Under the pieces are notes generated by a model. That model ran no database searches. It had not been told where the DNA came from and saw nothing but the letters and a program-made list of their open reading frames with translations. 64,000 nucleotides of DNA from Paractinoplanes lichenicola. GTDB lineage: Bacteria > Actinomycetota > Actinomycetes > Mycobacteriales > Micromonosporaceae. The translations under genes were made by a program, and so were the position numbers. Below, piece after piece: positions 38,987-47,626 of this stretch. The DNA lies in NCBI RefSeq assembly GCF_016785085.1, contig NZ_JAENHO010000010.1, positions 186,001 through 250,000 on the forward strand. The letters run 5' to 3'. Numbering within the stretch: position 1 is the stretch's first letter; every line of letters starts with the position of its first letter.

Positions 38987-41398
38987 ATGTCGATACCGGA
39001 AATTCGTCGGACATTAACCGCCGCCACGGCCCTGCTGGTCGCGGCCACGGTGGCCGTCGCGGCCCCCGCCGAGGCCGCGCCGGTAAGCCTCGTGGCGGAT
39101 CCGGCGGCTTACGTGGACCCGTTCATCGGGACCACCCGCGGGGGCAACACGTGGCCGGGAGCGACCCGCCCGTTCGGCATGATGGCCTGGAGCCCGACCG
39201 CCACGACCGGGGACCAGACGTCGGCGCCGGCCTCCAACGGCTACGACTACAACGTCACCAGGCTGCGCGGTTTCAGCCTGACGCACGTCAATGGCGCCGG
39301 CTGCTCGCCGGGGGCCGCCGGGGACGTCCCGATCCTGCCCCACGTGGGCCCGGTCGACTCCTCCCCGACTGCCGACACCAAGGACGCGAAGTACGCCGCG
39401 ACATTCAGCCACGCGAATGAGACCGCTACCCCCGGGCGGTATGCAGTGACCCTGGACTCGGGGGCCCGCGCGGACCTCGCCGTCAACACCCGGGCCGGCG
39501 TCGGCGACTTCAGCTTCCCCGCCGGCTCGGCCGCCAGCCTGCTGTTCCGCACGTCGAACTCGCTCAATGGCAGCGAGGACGCGGGCATCGACATCAACCC
39601 CGCCACCCGTACGGTGGAAGGCTGGGTCTTGACGGGCGGATTCTGCGGTCGCCGGGGCAACGGCGGGGGCGCGACGAACCCCAACCGCCGCTCCTATTAC
39701 AAGCTCTATTTCAGCGCCGTCTTCGACCGGGACTTCGCCACGACGGGCACCTGGCGGGACTCGAGCCGAAATCCGGGGGCGACGACGGCCTCCGGCGGCG
39801 AGGGATATCTGACCGGCACGGACCGGGCCGGCAAGGGCTCGGGCGGCTGGGTCGGGTTCGACACGGCTACGGACAGTGATGTCCGCATGCGGATCGGCAT
39901 CTCGTACGTCAGTGCTTCCGGAGCCGCGGCGAACCGTGAAACGGAGGTCCCGGCGGGGTCGACGCCATTGACCGTCGGCAATGCGACTCGGGACGCTTGG
40001 AACACTGAACTGAAGCGGGTCCGGGTCGGCGGCGGCACCGAGGATCGAACGAGGGCCTTCTATACGGCCGTCTATCACTCGCTGATGCAGCCACAGACGA
40101 TGAACGATCTCGACGGGCAGTATCTCGGCGCCGACATGCAGGCCCATCGGCTCCGGCCGGGGCAGAAAGCGGCGTACGGGACCTTCTCCGGATGGGACCA
40201 ATACCGGGCCCAGATCCAGCTGCTCGGGCTGCTGCGACCGGACGTGGCCGGCGACATGGCAACGTCGATGATCGATTTCGCGGCGCAGAACAACGGTGTC
40301 TGGGATCGATGGCTGCACCTGGGCGCGCCCACCCACGTGATGACCGGCGACCCGGCCGCGCCCACGCTGGCCACCTGGTATGCGATGGGGGTGCGCAACT
40401 TCGACGACCGCGCCGCCCTCGACTCGCTGGTCAAGCAGGCCACCGTGCAGAATCCGGACGCGCTGTCGGACCTCGGCTGCCCCGGCCAGTGCAAGGGGCA
40501 GCGGCCCACGCTCAACACCTACCTGGCCCTGCGTTACGCCGCCAACGACATCTGCCACTGCTGGGGCGGGGCGGCCGAGACCCTCGAGAACTCGCTGGCC
40601 GACTTCTCGCTGGCGATGTGGGCCCAGCGCGCCGGGCGGGCCGACCTGTATCGCCGGCTCCTGCCGCGCGGCGACTACTGGAAGAACACGTACAACCCGG
40701 CCGTGGGTTATCAGGCCGCCCGGCGGGCCGACGGCTCCTGGCAGGCCGGGTTCACGCCGTCCACCGACGTCGGCTTCGCGCAGGGCTCCAGCGCCACCTA
40801 CACCTGGATGGTGCCGCAGGACGTCTCCGGGCTGGCCACGCTGATGGGCGGCCGCTCGGCGGCGGCGGCCCGGCTCGACACCCTGTTCCACGACGAGAAC
40901 GGCAACTGGGCCGTGCTCGGCGGCAACGCCCTGCGCTACGACCCGACGAACGAGCCCGGCATCCACGCGCCGTGGCTCTACAACGGGCTCGGCCAGCCGT
41001 GGAAGACCCAGGAGACCGTACGGCAGATCGTCGACACCGCCTACGGCGTGGGCCCCGGCGGCCTGCCCGGCAACGACGACCTGGGCACGATGAGCGCCTG
41101 GTACGTCTTCGCCGCGATCGGCCTCTTCCCGCAGGTGCCGGGGCGGGCCGAGCTGCTGGTCGGCAGCCCGGTCTTCACCCGGGTCGAGCTCACCCGCGCC
41201 GGCAACACCCGCCTCGTCATCAACGCGAACACCACCGACAAGTACGTCCAGAGCGCCCGCCTCAACGGCGCCAAGCTCACCCAGTCCTGGCTGCCGGAGT
41301 CGTTCATCCTGCGCGGCGGCACGCTCGACTTCACCCTCGGCACGGCCGCCAACACCACCTGGGCCACCGCGCCCGCTTCTCTCCCCCGCGACCACTGA
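38987..41398 (+). CDS. Secreted GH92 family alpha-mannosidase
   Basis: An 803-residue exported glycosidase. A signal peptide (RRTLTAATALLVAATVAVAA) ends near AEA-APV. The mature protein opens YVDPFIGTTRGGNTWPGA, the classical GH92 start. The C-terminal catalytic domain carries GNDDLGTMSAWYVFAAIGLF and DYWKNTYNP, conserved in this calcium-dependent inverting family, which trims alpha-1,2/1,3/1,4-mannose from glycans or mannoproteins. ATG 38987 has AGAGAGGA upstream. A strong hairpin follows the stop. A link with the divergent surface protein, for instance a shared promoter region or a mannosylated target, is only a possibility. Confidence 0.92.
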   Translation: MSIPEIRRTLTAATALLVAATVAVAAPAEAAPVSLVADPAAYVDPFIGTTRGGNTWPGATRPFGMMAWSPTATTGDQTSAPASNGYDYNVTRLRGFSLTHVNGAGCSPGAAGDVPILPHVGPVDSSPTADTKDAKYAATFSHANETATPGRYAVTLDSGARADLAVNTRAGVGDFSFPAGSAASLLFRTSNSLNGSEDAGIDINPATRTVEGWVLTGGFCGRRGNGGGATNPNRRSYYKLYFSAVFDRDFATTGTWRDSSRNPGATTASGGEGYLTGTDRAGKGSGGWVGFDTATDSDVRMRIGISYVSASGAAANRETEVPAGSTPLTVGNATRDAWNTELKRVRVGGGTEDRTRAFYTAVYHSLMQPQTMNDLDGQYLGADMQAHRLRPGQKAAYGTFSGWDQYRAQIQLLGLLRPDVAGDMATSMIDFAAQNNGVWDRWLHLGAPTHVMTGDPAAPTLATWYAMGVRNFDDRAALDSLVKQATVQNPDALSDLGCPGQCKGQRPTLNTYLALRYAANDICHCWGGAAETLENSLADFSLAMWAQRAGRADLYRRLLPRGDYWKNTYNPAVGYQAARRADGSWQAGFTPSTDVGFAQGSSATYTWMVPQDVSGLATLMGGRSAAAARLDTLFHDENGNWAVLGGNALRYDPTNEPGIHAPWLYNGLGQPWKTQETVRQIVDTAYGVGPGGLPGNDDLGTMSAWYVFAAIGLFPQVPGRAELLVGSPVFTRVELTRAGNTRLVINANTTDKYVQSARLNGAKLTQSWLPESFILRGGTLDFTLGTAANTTWATAPASLPRDH

Positions 41399-41403
41399 CC
41401 CCT

Positions 41404-41433
41404 GGCTGGGGACCGGCTCGTCGGTCCCCAGCC
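41404..41433 (+). terminator. Hairpin terminator after the GH92 gene
   Basis: A perfect 12-base stem GGCTGGGGACCG / CGGTCCCCAGCC with a 6-base loop, 5 bases after the stop codon. Confidence 0.8.
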
Positions 41434-41633
41434 GCCCTCACCAGCGCGCCAGTCCCACCGACCCGCCCCACCCATCGGCCGCCCTCACCAGCCCGCCATT
41501 CCCACCGGCCCGCCCCGCCCATCGGCCGCCCTCACCAGCCCAGCCGCCCTCACCAGCCCAGCCGCCCTCACCAGCCCAGCCGCCCTCACCAGCCCGCCAG
41601 TCCCACCGGCCGCCCTCACCAGCCCGGCGGCCC
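41431..41633. repeat. Tandem repeats of GCCGCCCTCACCAGC
   Basis: Seven copies of the 15-mer lie in about 200 bases. Four of them (41525, 41543, 41561, 41579) are exactly 18 bases apart and the rest are spaced 30-47 bases. They occupy the non-coding gap 41399-41878 between convergent genes. On the minus strand the 18-base unit would read as a six-residue Gly/Trp/Ala/Glu repeat, but no start or ribosome site supports a gene. Confidence 0.85.
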
Positions 41634-41729
41634 CGCCATCGATCGATACCGGTCCGCGACGGCTCTGCTTGACCAGTCCCGGCCGGCCCCTTCGATCCGG
41701 CCTTCAGCTTGCCCGAGCCGGCGTTCCGG

Positions 41730-41787
41730 GGCGTCAACCCGTGGTTCGATTTCTTCGGAGCCCGAAGTCAACCCTCGGGTTGACGCC
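41730..41787. repeat. Nested inverted repeats with GTCAACCC
   Basis: GGCGTCAACCCG (41730-41741) pairs with CGGGTTGACGCC (41776-41787). Inside lies a second perfect palindrome, GTCAACCC-TC-GGGTTGAC (41767-41784), and a small CTTCGG/CCGAAG stem. The octamer thus occurs three times in 60 bases. It could be a protein-binding site or a structured transcript end. Confidence 0.7.
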
Positions 41788-41878
41788 TCGAGGACGGCCC
41801 CCCCTACCGTCTCGGGCATGAATCCATTAACGCCTTCCACCCCCGCGACCCGACTGAGCCGGCACCCCCATTCGGCGC

Positions 41879-42673
41879 TCAGAGCGTCGCCAGGAAAGAG
41901 GCCAGGGCGTCGTCGAAGACCTTCGGCTGCTCAAGGTTGGGCAGATGACCCGCGTTGTCGACGATGACGAGGCGGGCCCGCGGGATCAGGGCCTGCATCT
42001 CCTCGGCGTCGCTGACGGGGGTGAACTCGTCGTCGCGGCCGACCACGATCAGGGTCGGGACGGTGACCGTAGTGAGCAGCTCGCGATAGTCGGGGCGCTC
42101 GGCCCGGCCCCGCAGCGCGGCCGCAGCTCCGGCCGACGGCGCGCTCGTCATCATCGTCGTCACGTGCTCAGCCACGGCCGGCATGGCGTCGACGTTGTAG
42201 GCGGCGAGCATCTTGGCCAGGTTCTCCCGGGCATACCAGCCGTTGCCTTCGGCCTCGAAGCGGTCGGCCGCCGCCCGGCGCGCCTCGCGGCCCTCAGGGG
42301 TGTCAGCGCGGGGAAAGGTGTCGGCCAGGATCAGCCCCTCGATCCGGGCCGGGAACTGCCGGTAGCACTCCATGACGATCTGCCCGCCCATCGACAGCCC
42401 GCCCAGCACGAAGTTGTCGATCCCCAGGTGGTCGGCCAGCCCCGCCACGTCCTGGGCAAAGGTCGGCAACGGCGTCCTGCCCGGCACCACGGTCGTCCGG
42501 CCGTAACCCCGCAGGTCGGCGGTGATCACCCGCCACCCCGAGCCGGCCAGCGCCTCGACCTGCGGCCGCCACATCGAGCGATCGAAGGGATGCCCGTGCA
42601 CCAGCACCAGCGGCCGCCCGTCCCCGCTGTCGTCGTAGTCGATCGTGATCCCGTTGACGCTCGCCGCACTCAT
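41879..42673 (-). CDS. Alpha/beta hydrolase, last gene of the cobalamin operon
   Basis: A 264-residue alpha/beta-hydrolase. It shows VLVHGHPFDRSMWRPQ (oxyanion region), the nucleophile elbow LGGLSMGGQ (Ser about residue 94), the acid after VVGRDDEFTP and the catalytic His in DNAGHLPNLEQP. It resembles 3-oxoadipate enol-lactonase and other small esterases, but the substrate is not readable. Its ATG at 42673 is 10 bases after the CbiG-like stop on the same strand, so it is probably carried on the cobalamin transcript. No known cobalamin step needs it. Confidence 0.85.
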   Translation of the reverse strand: MSAASVNGITIDYDDSGDGRPLVLVHGHPFDRSMWRPQVEALAGSGWRVITADLRGYGRTTVVPGRTPLPTFAQDVAGLADHLGIDNFVLGGLSMGGQIVMECYRQFPARIEGLILADTFPRADTPEGREARRAAADRFEAEGNGWYARENLAKMLAAYNVDAMPAVAEHVTTMMTSAPSAGAAAALRGRAERPDYRELLTTVTVPTLIVVGRDDEFTPVSDAEEMQALIPRARLVIVDNAGHLPNLEQPKVFDDALASFLATL

Positions 42674-42683
42674 GCGATCGACG

Positions 42684-43091
42684 CTAATGCGCCGCCGGGG
42701 CGGGCTGAACGGCCAATCCGGGGGTCGCGGCTATCGCCACGGTCACTGAAGGGAAGACCCGCTTGGGAAGGAGGAGCACGCCGTCCGGGCCGGCGGCGCA
42801 CAGGGCGGCGGCCTCGGCCACGCTCGGGGTGCCGACCGCGGCGGTCACCGCGGAGCTGGGTGTGGGGACCGCGCGGGCGGAGAGCTCGGCGGCGGTGAAG
42901 AGGGCGAGCCGCCAGCCGTGCCCGGACGCCAGGTCGCGCACCGTGGCATCGGCGCCGCGGCGGTCGAGCGTGGCCAGCGCCGCGACGTCGGCCGGGGTCA
43001 GGCCGGCCGCCCGCAGGGCCGCCCCGACGGCGGCGCGCAGGTCGTCCCCGGAGGCGGAGCTACGCGCGCCGACCCCGACAGCAACGGCCAT
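42684..43091 (-). CDS. CbiG C-terminal/CobE-like cobalamin biosynthesis protein
   Basis: A 135-residue protein corresponding to the C-terminal domain of CbiG or to CobE. It shows VAVGVGARSSASGDDLRAAV at the start, LATLDRRGAD in the middle and the terminal pattern AEAAAL. Full CbiG opens the delta-lactone ring of cobalt-precorrin-5A; the isolated C-domain is common in actinobacteria and its own role is less clear. It lies 136 bases after cobB on the same strand; that gap contains an imperfect duplicate of the cobB 3' end. Confidence 0.8.
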   Translation of the reverse strand: MAVAVGVGARSSASGDDLRAAVGAALRAAGLTPADVAALATLDRRGADATVRDLASGHGWRLALFTAAELSARAVPTPSSAVTAAVGTPSVAEAAALCAAGPDGVLLLPKRVFPSVTVAIAATPGLAVQPAPAAH

Positions 43092-43100
43092 CAGCCGTCG

Positions 43101-43252
43101 ACTCGAACGGCCGGATGCGCGACAGCGCTCTCGGCGGGACGGCCACCGGTCATAACGCGGCGACCAAGCGGCCGGCGACTCGGGCGACCAGATGCCGCGA
43201 CAGCGCTCCCGGCGGGACGGCCAGACGTCATAGCGCGGCGACCAGGCGGGAG
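43101..43252. repeat. Imperfect 75-bp tandem duplication of the cobB 3' end
   Basis: Bases 43101-43174 and 43178-43252 align over their whole length with few mismatches and one single-base gap. The second copy contains the last codons and stop of cobB; the first is an extra, non-coding copy of the same end in the gap before the CbiG-like gene. Confidence 0.75.
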
Positions 43253-44577
43253 GCGAAGCCTGGGTTGCCCGCCCAGTGCAGGTGCAGGTAGGAGGCCTGC
43301 ACCGTCGGGGTGGCGAAGCCTTCCGGGTCGGCGCCGCGCCAGGCCCAGGCTGCGCCACCGGCTGGGGAGAGGAGCAGACCCGAGCGGGGGTGGACCGTGG
43401 TGCGGTGGAATTCGTGGCCGGTGACGCGGGTGCCGGCTGGGGCCAGGGGGCTGTCGGTGAGGGCGACCGCATCCCGGTAGCCCAGGGTCAGCGACGGGGT
43501 CATGGCCGCTTCCGCGTCGATGACTCCGCACATGGGGGCGCCGTCGAGGGTGTTGCAGAGCCAGAGCAGGCCGGCGCATTCGGCGACCATCCTGCCCCCG
43601 CCGGCGGCCAGGTCGGCCACGGCCCGGCGCAGGGGTTCGTTGGCCGACAGCTCGGCGGCGTACACCTCGGGGAAGCCGCCGCCGACCACCAGCGCGCGGG
43701 TGCCGTCGGGCAGGGCCTCGTCGTGCAGCGGGTCGACGGTGACGACCTCGGCGCCCGCGCCTTGCAGCAGTTCGGCCGTCTCGGCGTACGCGAAAGAGAA
43801 CGCGGGACCGCCGGCCAGCGCCACCACGGGCCGCCCGGTCACCGGCGACTCGGCCCGCGGCGACCACGGCGTCGCGTCCAGCGGCGGGGCCGAGCGGGCG
43901 ATCGCCATCACCTCGGCCAGGTCGACCGAGGCCTCGATCAGCGAGGCCAGGGCGTCCACCGACTCCCGGGCCTCGGCCCGGCGTTCGGCCGCGGGCACCA
44001 GGCCCAGGTGGCGGGAGGGCGCGGCCACCGCGTCGGCGCGGCGCATCGCCCCCAGCACCGGCGTGCCGACCTCCTCGCAGGCCTCGCGCAGGATCGCCTC
44101 GTGCCGGTCGGAGCCGACCCGGTTGAGGATCACGCCGGCCATCCGGACGTTGCCGAAGCTGCGGAAGCCGTGCACCAGCGCGGCGATCGAACGGCCCTGG
44201 GCCGCCGCGTCGACGACCAGGATCACCGGGGCGTCGAGCAGCTGGGCGACCTGGGCCGTCGAGCCGGTCTCGCCCGCGCCGGTCCGCCCGTCGTAGAGGC
44301 CCATTACGCCCTCGACGACCGCGAGCGACGTGCCCTCGGAACCGTGCGCGAACAGCGGCCCGATCAAATCCTCGCCGACCAGCACCGGGTCGAGGTTGCG
44401 GCCGGGCCGGCCCGCCGCCAGCGCGTGATAGCCGGGGTCGATGTAGTCGGGGCCGACCTTGAACGGCGCCACCGCCAGCCCCCGGCGCGCGAACGCCGCG
44501 AGCAGCCCGGTCGCCACCGTCGTCTTGCCGTGCCCGGAGGCGGGCGCGCCGATCACGACGCGCGGGATGCTCACCAT
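43228..44577 (-). CDS. cobB: Cobyrinate a,c-diamide synthase (CobB/CbiA)
   Basis: A 449-residue glutamine-dependent amidotransferase that makes the a,c-diamide of cobyrinate or hydrogenobyrinate. The N-domain is a dethiobiotin-synthetase-like ATPase with APASGHGKTTVA and FKVGPDYIDPGYH. The C-domain is a class I glutaminase with nucleophile Cys in MVAECAGLLWL and a His in TGHEFHRTTV, and the usual VVGGGFPE. The ATG at 44577 overlaps the cobO stop (ATGGTGA); the GTG one codon later is an alternative. It is downstream of the riboswitch-controlled chelatase and cobO. Confidence 0.93.
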   Translation of the reverse strand: MVSIPRVVIGAPASGHGKTTVATGLLAAFARRGLAVAPFKVGPDYIDPGYHALAAGRPGRNLDPVLVGEDLIGPLFAHGSEGTSLAVVEGVMGLYDGRTGAGETGSTAQVAQLLDAPVILVVDAAAQGRSIAALVHGFRSFGNVRMAGVILNRVGSDRHEAILREACEEVGTPVLGAMRRADAVAAPSRHLGLVPAAERRAEARESVDALASLIEASVDLAEVMAIARSAPPLDATPWSPRAESPVTGRPVVALAGGPAFSFAYAETAELLQGAGAEVVTVDPLHDEALPDGTRALVVGGGFPEVYAAELSANEPLRRAVADLAAGGGRMVAECAGLLWLCNTLDGAPMCGVIDAEAAMTPSLTLGYRDAVALTDSPLAPAGTRVTGHEFHRTTVHPRSGLLLSPAGGAAWAWRGADPEGFATPTVQASYLHLHWAGNPGFASRLVAAL

Positions 44578-45170
44578 TCGATGCCCTGCTGCCCCTTGCG
44601 TCCCGCGTCCATCGGGTGTTTCACCTTCGTCATCTCGGTCACCAGGTCGGCCGCCTCGAGCAGGGCCGGCGCCGCGTCGCGGCCGGTGATCACCACGTGT
44701 TGCGTGCCGGGCCGCTCGGTCAGCGTCGCCACCACGTCGTCGACGTCGACCCAGCCCCACTTCATCGGGTAGGTGAACTCGTCGAGCACCAGGAACTTGT
44801 AGGTCTCGGCGGCCAGGTCGCGCTTGATCTGCGCCCAGCCCTCGGCGGCCTCGGCGGCGTGGTCACGCTCGGTGCCCGCGCGCTGGATCCACGACCACCC
44901 CTCGCCCATCTTGTGCCAGGTCACAGGGGCTCCCCCGGTCTGGCCGAGCGCCTTGAGGGCGGTCTCCTCGCCGACCCGCCACTTCTCCGACTTGACGAAC
45001 TGGAAAACGCCGACCGGCCAGCCCGCGCTCCACGCCCGCAACGCCATGCCGAACGCGGCCGTCGACTTGCCCTTGCCGTGTCCGGTGTGGACGGCCAGCA
45101 CGGCCTGCCGCCGCCGCTGCCGGGTCGTCAGACCATCGTCCGGTACGGTCGTGACCTTGCCCTGCGGCAT
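44571..45170 (-). CDS. cobO: Corrinoid adenosyltransferase (CobO/BtuR)
   Basis: A 199-residue CobA/CobO/BtuR-type ATP:cob(I)alamin adenosyltransferase. The P-loop is GHGKGKSTAAFGMALRA. LVLDEFTYPMKWGW carries the Walker-B region, and VVITGRDA precedes the C-terminal VTEMTKVKHPMDAGRKGQQG, a hallmark of the family. It transfers the 5'-deoxyadenosyl group to reduced corrinoids. Its ATG overlaps the chelatase stop (ATGA) and its own stop overlaps the cobB start, so the three are translationally coupled. Confidence 0.94.
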   Translation of the reverse strand: MPQGKVTTVPDDGLTTRQRRRQAVLAVHTGHGKGKSTAAFGMALRAWSAGWPVGVFQFVKSEKWRVGEETALKALGQTGGAPVTWHKMGEGWSWIQRAGTERDHAAEAAEGWAQIKRDLAAETYKFLVLDEFTYPMKWGWVDVDDVVATLTERPGTQHVVITGRDAAPALLEAADLVTEMTKVKHPMDAGRKGQQGIEW

Positions 45171-47443
45171 CAGGCGGCCCGTCCCATCTCAAGGCTCTCC
45201 AGCGGCATCACGTCGGCGCCGAGCGCGGTGGCCAGCCGTCCGGCCAGCCCGAGCCGGATCGGTCCCGACTCGCAGTCGACGACCACCGTCGACACACCGG
45301 CAAGAGCAGGAGCCACCCGTACGGGATCAGGCCCGCTGGTCGCCCGCCCGTCGGTGACCACGATGAGCAGCGGACGCCGTCGCGGATCCCGCCGGCGCTC
45401 GGTGGCAATGGTCGCGGCCGCCCGTTTCAAGCCTTCGGCCAACGGCGTACGCCCACCCGTGCGCAGCGTCGCCAGCCGCAGCACCCCGACCTCGTGGCTG
45501 GACGTGGGCGGCAGCACCTGCTCGGCGTCGTGCCCCCGAAACGTGATCATCCCGATCCGGTCGCGCCGCTGGTAGGCGTCGCGCAGCAACGACAGCACAG
45601 CCGTCTTGACCACGGTCATCCGCTTGCGCGCAGCCATCGACCCCGAGGCGTCAACAACGAACAACACCAGATTCGACTCACGTCCGACGTGGACCGCCTC
45701 ACGCAGATCCCGCGGCTCAACCACCCGCTCCCGCACCTCCACGGCCGGCCGCGCGCCTCGCACAACCTCCCGGACATTCGAGCCCGACGTCGCAGCCTCT
45801 CGCAGATCCGGGCCCGACGTCGCAGCCTCTCGGAGATCCGGGCCCGACGTCGCGCCTCGGTGCAGGGCGGCGCGCAATGTCGCCGGCAGGTGCGGCGCCC
45901 CGGCCAGCTTCCCGCGCGGCACGCGCGACCCGACGACCCGCCCCCGCCGCGACAACGACGGCGACCGCCGCCCCGCGTGCCCACCTTCGCCCCGCCGGAC
46001 AATCGTCAACGTCTTGGTGCGGTAGGCGGCCCCGGGAGCAACGGCCGCCGCCGCGGCACGCTCGCCGTCGCCCGCGTCCGCAGCGGCCGAGCCCTCCGCT
46101 TTGCCGCCGTCCGCAGGCCTTTCGCCCGCAGACCCGTCACCGCTCGCCGGCCCACCCCCTTCACCGCTGCCCGATTTGTCGGAAATGTCGGGCAGAGTGG
46201 AGTGGTTCGGCGAGAACGAGGAATTGCGCGACCCGGAGGTCGGGCCACCGCGCGACGGGCCGCCGTTGGACCCATCACCGCCCGGCCCGCCGTCGCCCGG
46301 CCCTCCGTCGTCCGGCCCATCATCGTCCGGCCCGCCGTCGTCCGGCCCGCCATCAGACCCCGGCCCACCGGCATCGGGGTCGTCGTCCGGCCCTTGCTGC
46401 CCGTCCGCCTCAGCCCGCTCGGCCTCGAGCTGTGCGTCCGCCTCGTTCAGGGCGTCCTCGAGCTTTTGCTCATCGGTGCCCGGCGGGTCCAGCGGATCCT
46501 TCCGGCGCCGGTGCGGCAACGCGAGCCGAGCCGCGTCGCGGACGTCGTCCGGGGTGACCCGGTCGCGCCCGTGCCAGGCCGCCAGCGCCACCGCGCACCG
46601 CGCGACCACGATGTCGGCCCGCATCCCGTCCACCCCGTACGCGAGGCTGATCCGCGCGATCCGGTCCAGTTCCCCGTCCGGCAGCTCCACCCGTGGCAGC
46701 AGCTCCCGGGCGGCCACGATCCGTCCGGCCAGCGCGACCTCGTCCGAGGCGAACCGTTCCGCGAAGGCGTCCGGCGAGGCCTCGTACGCCAGCCGCCGCC
46801 GCACCACCTCGGCCCGGTCGCGCGCGTCCCGGGGCGCCGCCACGTTGACCACCAGCCCGAACCGGTCGACCAGCTGGGGCCGCGGCTCGCCCTCCTCCGG
46901 GTTCATCGTGCCGACCAGCAGGAACCGGGCCGCGTGCTTGACCGACACCCCGTCGCGCTCGACGTGGGCCCGGCCCATCGCCGCCGCGTCCAGCAGCAGG
47001 TCGACCAGGTGATCGGGCAGCAGGTTGACCTCGTCGACGTAGAGCACCCCGCGGTGCGCCGCCGCGAGCAGCCCCGGCTCGTACGCCTTGACCCCGTCGG
47101 CCAGGGCCCGCTGGATGTCGAGCGTGCCCACGACCCGGTCCTCGGTCGCCCCGACCGGCAGTTCCACCAGCGTCGCGGGCCGGTCGAAACCTGGGGAGTC
47201 GGCGGCGTGCGGCCCGTCCGGGCAGAGCGGGTCGGGGGCCGCGGGGTCGCAGGCGAACCGGCAGCCGCGCACGACCGTCACGTCGGGCAGCAGGGCGGCC
47301 AGGGCCCGTACGACGGTGCTCTTGGCTGTGCCCTTCTCGCCTCGGACGAGCACTCCGCCCACGGCGGGTGAGACGGCGGTCAGCAGCAGGGCGAGGCGCA
47401 GGTCGGGCAGGCCGACCACGGCCGAGAACGGGTACGGCGTCAC
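45170..47443 (-). CDS. Fused Mg-chelatase-like I/D subunit (AAA+ plus VWA)
   Basis: A 757-residue chelatase motor. The AAA+ half (1-340) has Walker A RGEKGTAKSTV, a Cys-containing insert (GCRFACDP) and Walker B GVLYVDEVNLL. A disordered Asp/Gly/Pro linker (about 390-560) contains three copies of a ten-residue ATSGPDLREA motif. The VWA half (about 590-757) carries the metal-ion site DASGSMA. This I-D fusion is the actinobacterial partner proposed to work with CobN in cobalt insertion; CobN is not in the window. GTG 47443 has AAGGGG upstream and is the first gene after a cobalamin riboswitch, which supports the cobalt role over magnesium. Confidence 0.9.
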   Translation of the reverse strand: MTPYPFSAVVGLPDLRLALLLTAVSPAVGGVLVRGEKGTAKSTVVRALAALLPDVTVVRGCRFACDPAAPDPLCPDGPHAADSPGFDRPATLVELPVGATEDRVVGTLDIQRALADGVKAYEPGLLAAAHRGVLYVDEVNLLPDHLVDLLLDAAAMGRAHVERDGVSVKHAARFLLVGTMNPEEGEPRPQLVDRFGLVVNVAAPRDARDRAEVVRRRLAYEASPDAFAERFASDEVALAGRIVAARELLPRVELPDGELDRIARISLAYGVDGMRADIVVARCAVALAAWHGRDRVTPDDVRDAARLALPHRRRKDPLDPPGTDEQKLEDALNEADAQLEAERAEADGQQGPDDDPDAGGPGSDGGPDDGGPDDDGPDDGGPGDGGPGGDGSNGGPSRGGPTSGSRNSSFSPNHSTLPDISDKSGSGEGGGPASGDGSAGERPADGGKAEGSAAADAGDGERAAAAAVAPGAAYRTKTLTIVRRGEGGHAGRRSPSLSRRGRVVGSRVPRGKLAGAPHLPATLRAALHRGATSGPDLREAATSGPDLREAATSGSNVREVVRGARPAVEVRERVVEPRDLREAVHVGRESNLVLFVVDASGSMAARKRMTVVKTAVLSLLRDAYQRRDRIGMITFRGHDAEQVLPPTSSHEVGVLRLATLRTGGRTPLAEGLKRAAATIATERRRDPRRRPLLIVVTDGRATSGPDPVRVAPALAGVSTVVVDCESGPIRLGLAGRLATALGADVMPLESLEMGRAA

Positions 47444-47459
47444 GTGGATCCCCTTCTGC

Positions 47460-47625
47460 GCGGGTGTCCACGCCCGCGCGGCGAATGGCACGAGCGGCCG
47501 GAGTTCCTGGCTCCCGGGTCGCTGCTTGCCGCGCTCCCCGGTCACAGTGGCGGGACCGTCCCGGATTCGCACCGGGTTCCTCCGCTTCCGCTCGCCCGCC
47601 ACTCTTTCTCACGGGCGAGCACGCC
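47460..47625 (-). ncRNA. Cobalamin riboswitch
   Basis: On the minus strand this leader contains the conserved elements of the B12 aptamer in order: GGAACCCGGTGCGAATCCGGG, the B12 box core GCCACTGTG (complement of 47543-47551), GGGGAGC, and the closing segment with GGGAGCCAGG. It ends shortly before the ribosome site of the chelatase gene. Binding of adenosylcobalamin normally represses the genes downstream. The 5' edge touches the end of the gluconokinase-like gene; outer limits are approximate. Confidence 0.88.
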
Positions 47626-47626
47626 G

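Noticed and set aside
41431..41633. CRISPR array
   Set aside because: Repeats are 15-18 bases with no unique spacers of constant length and no cas genes.
41438..41737. 99-codon minus frame with Gly-Glu-Gly-Gly repeats
   Set aside because: It only translates the 18-base tandem repeats. No ribosome site, and it overlaps the GH92 terminator region.
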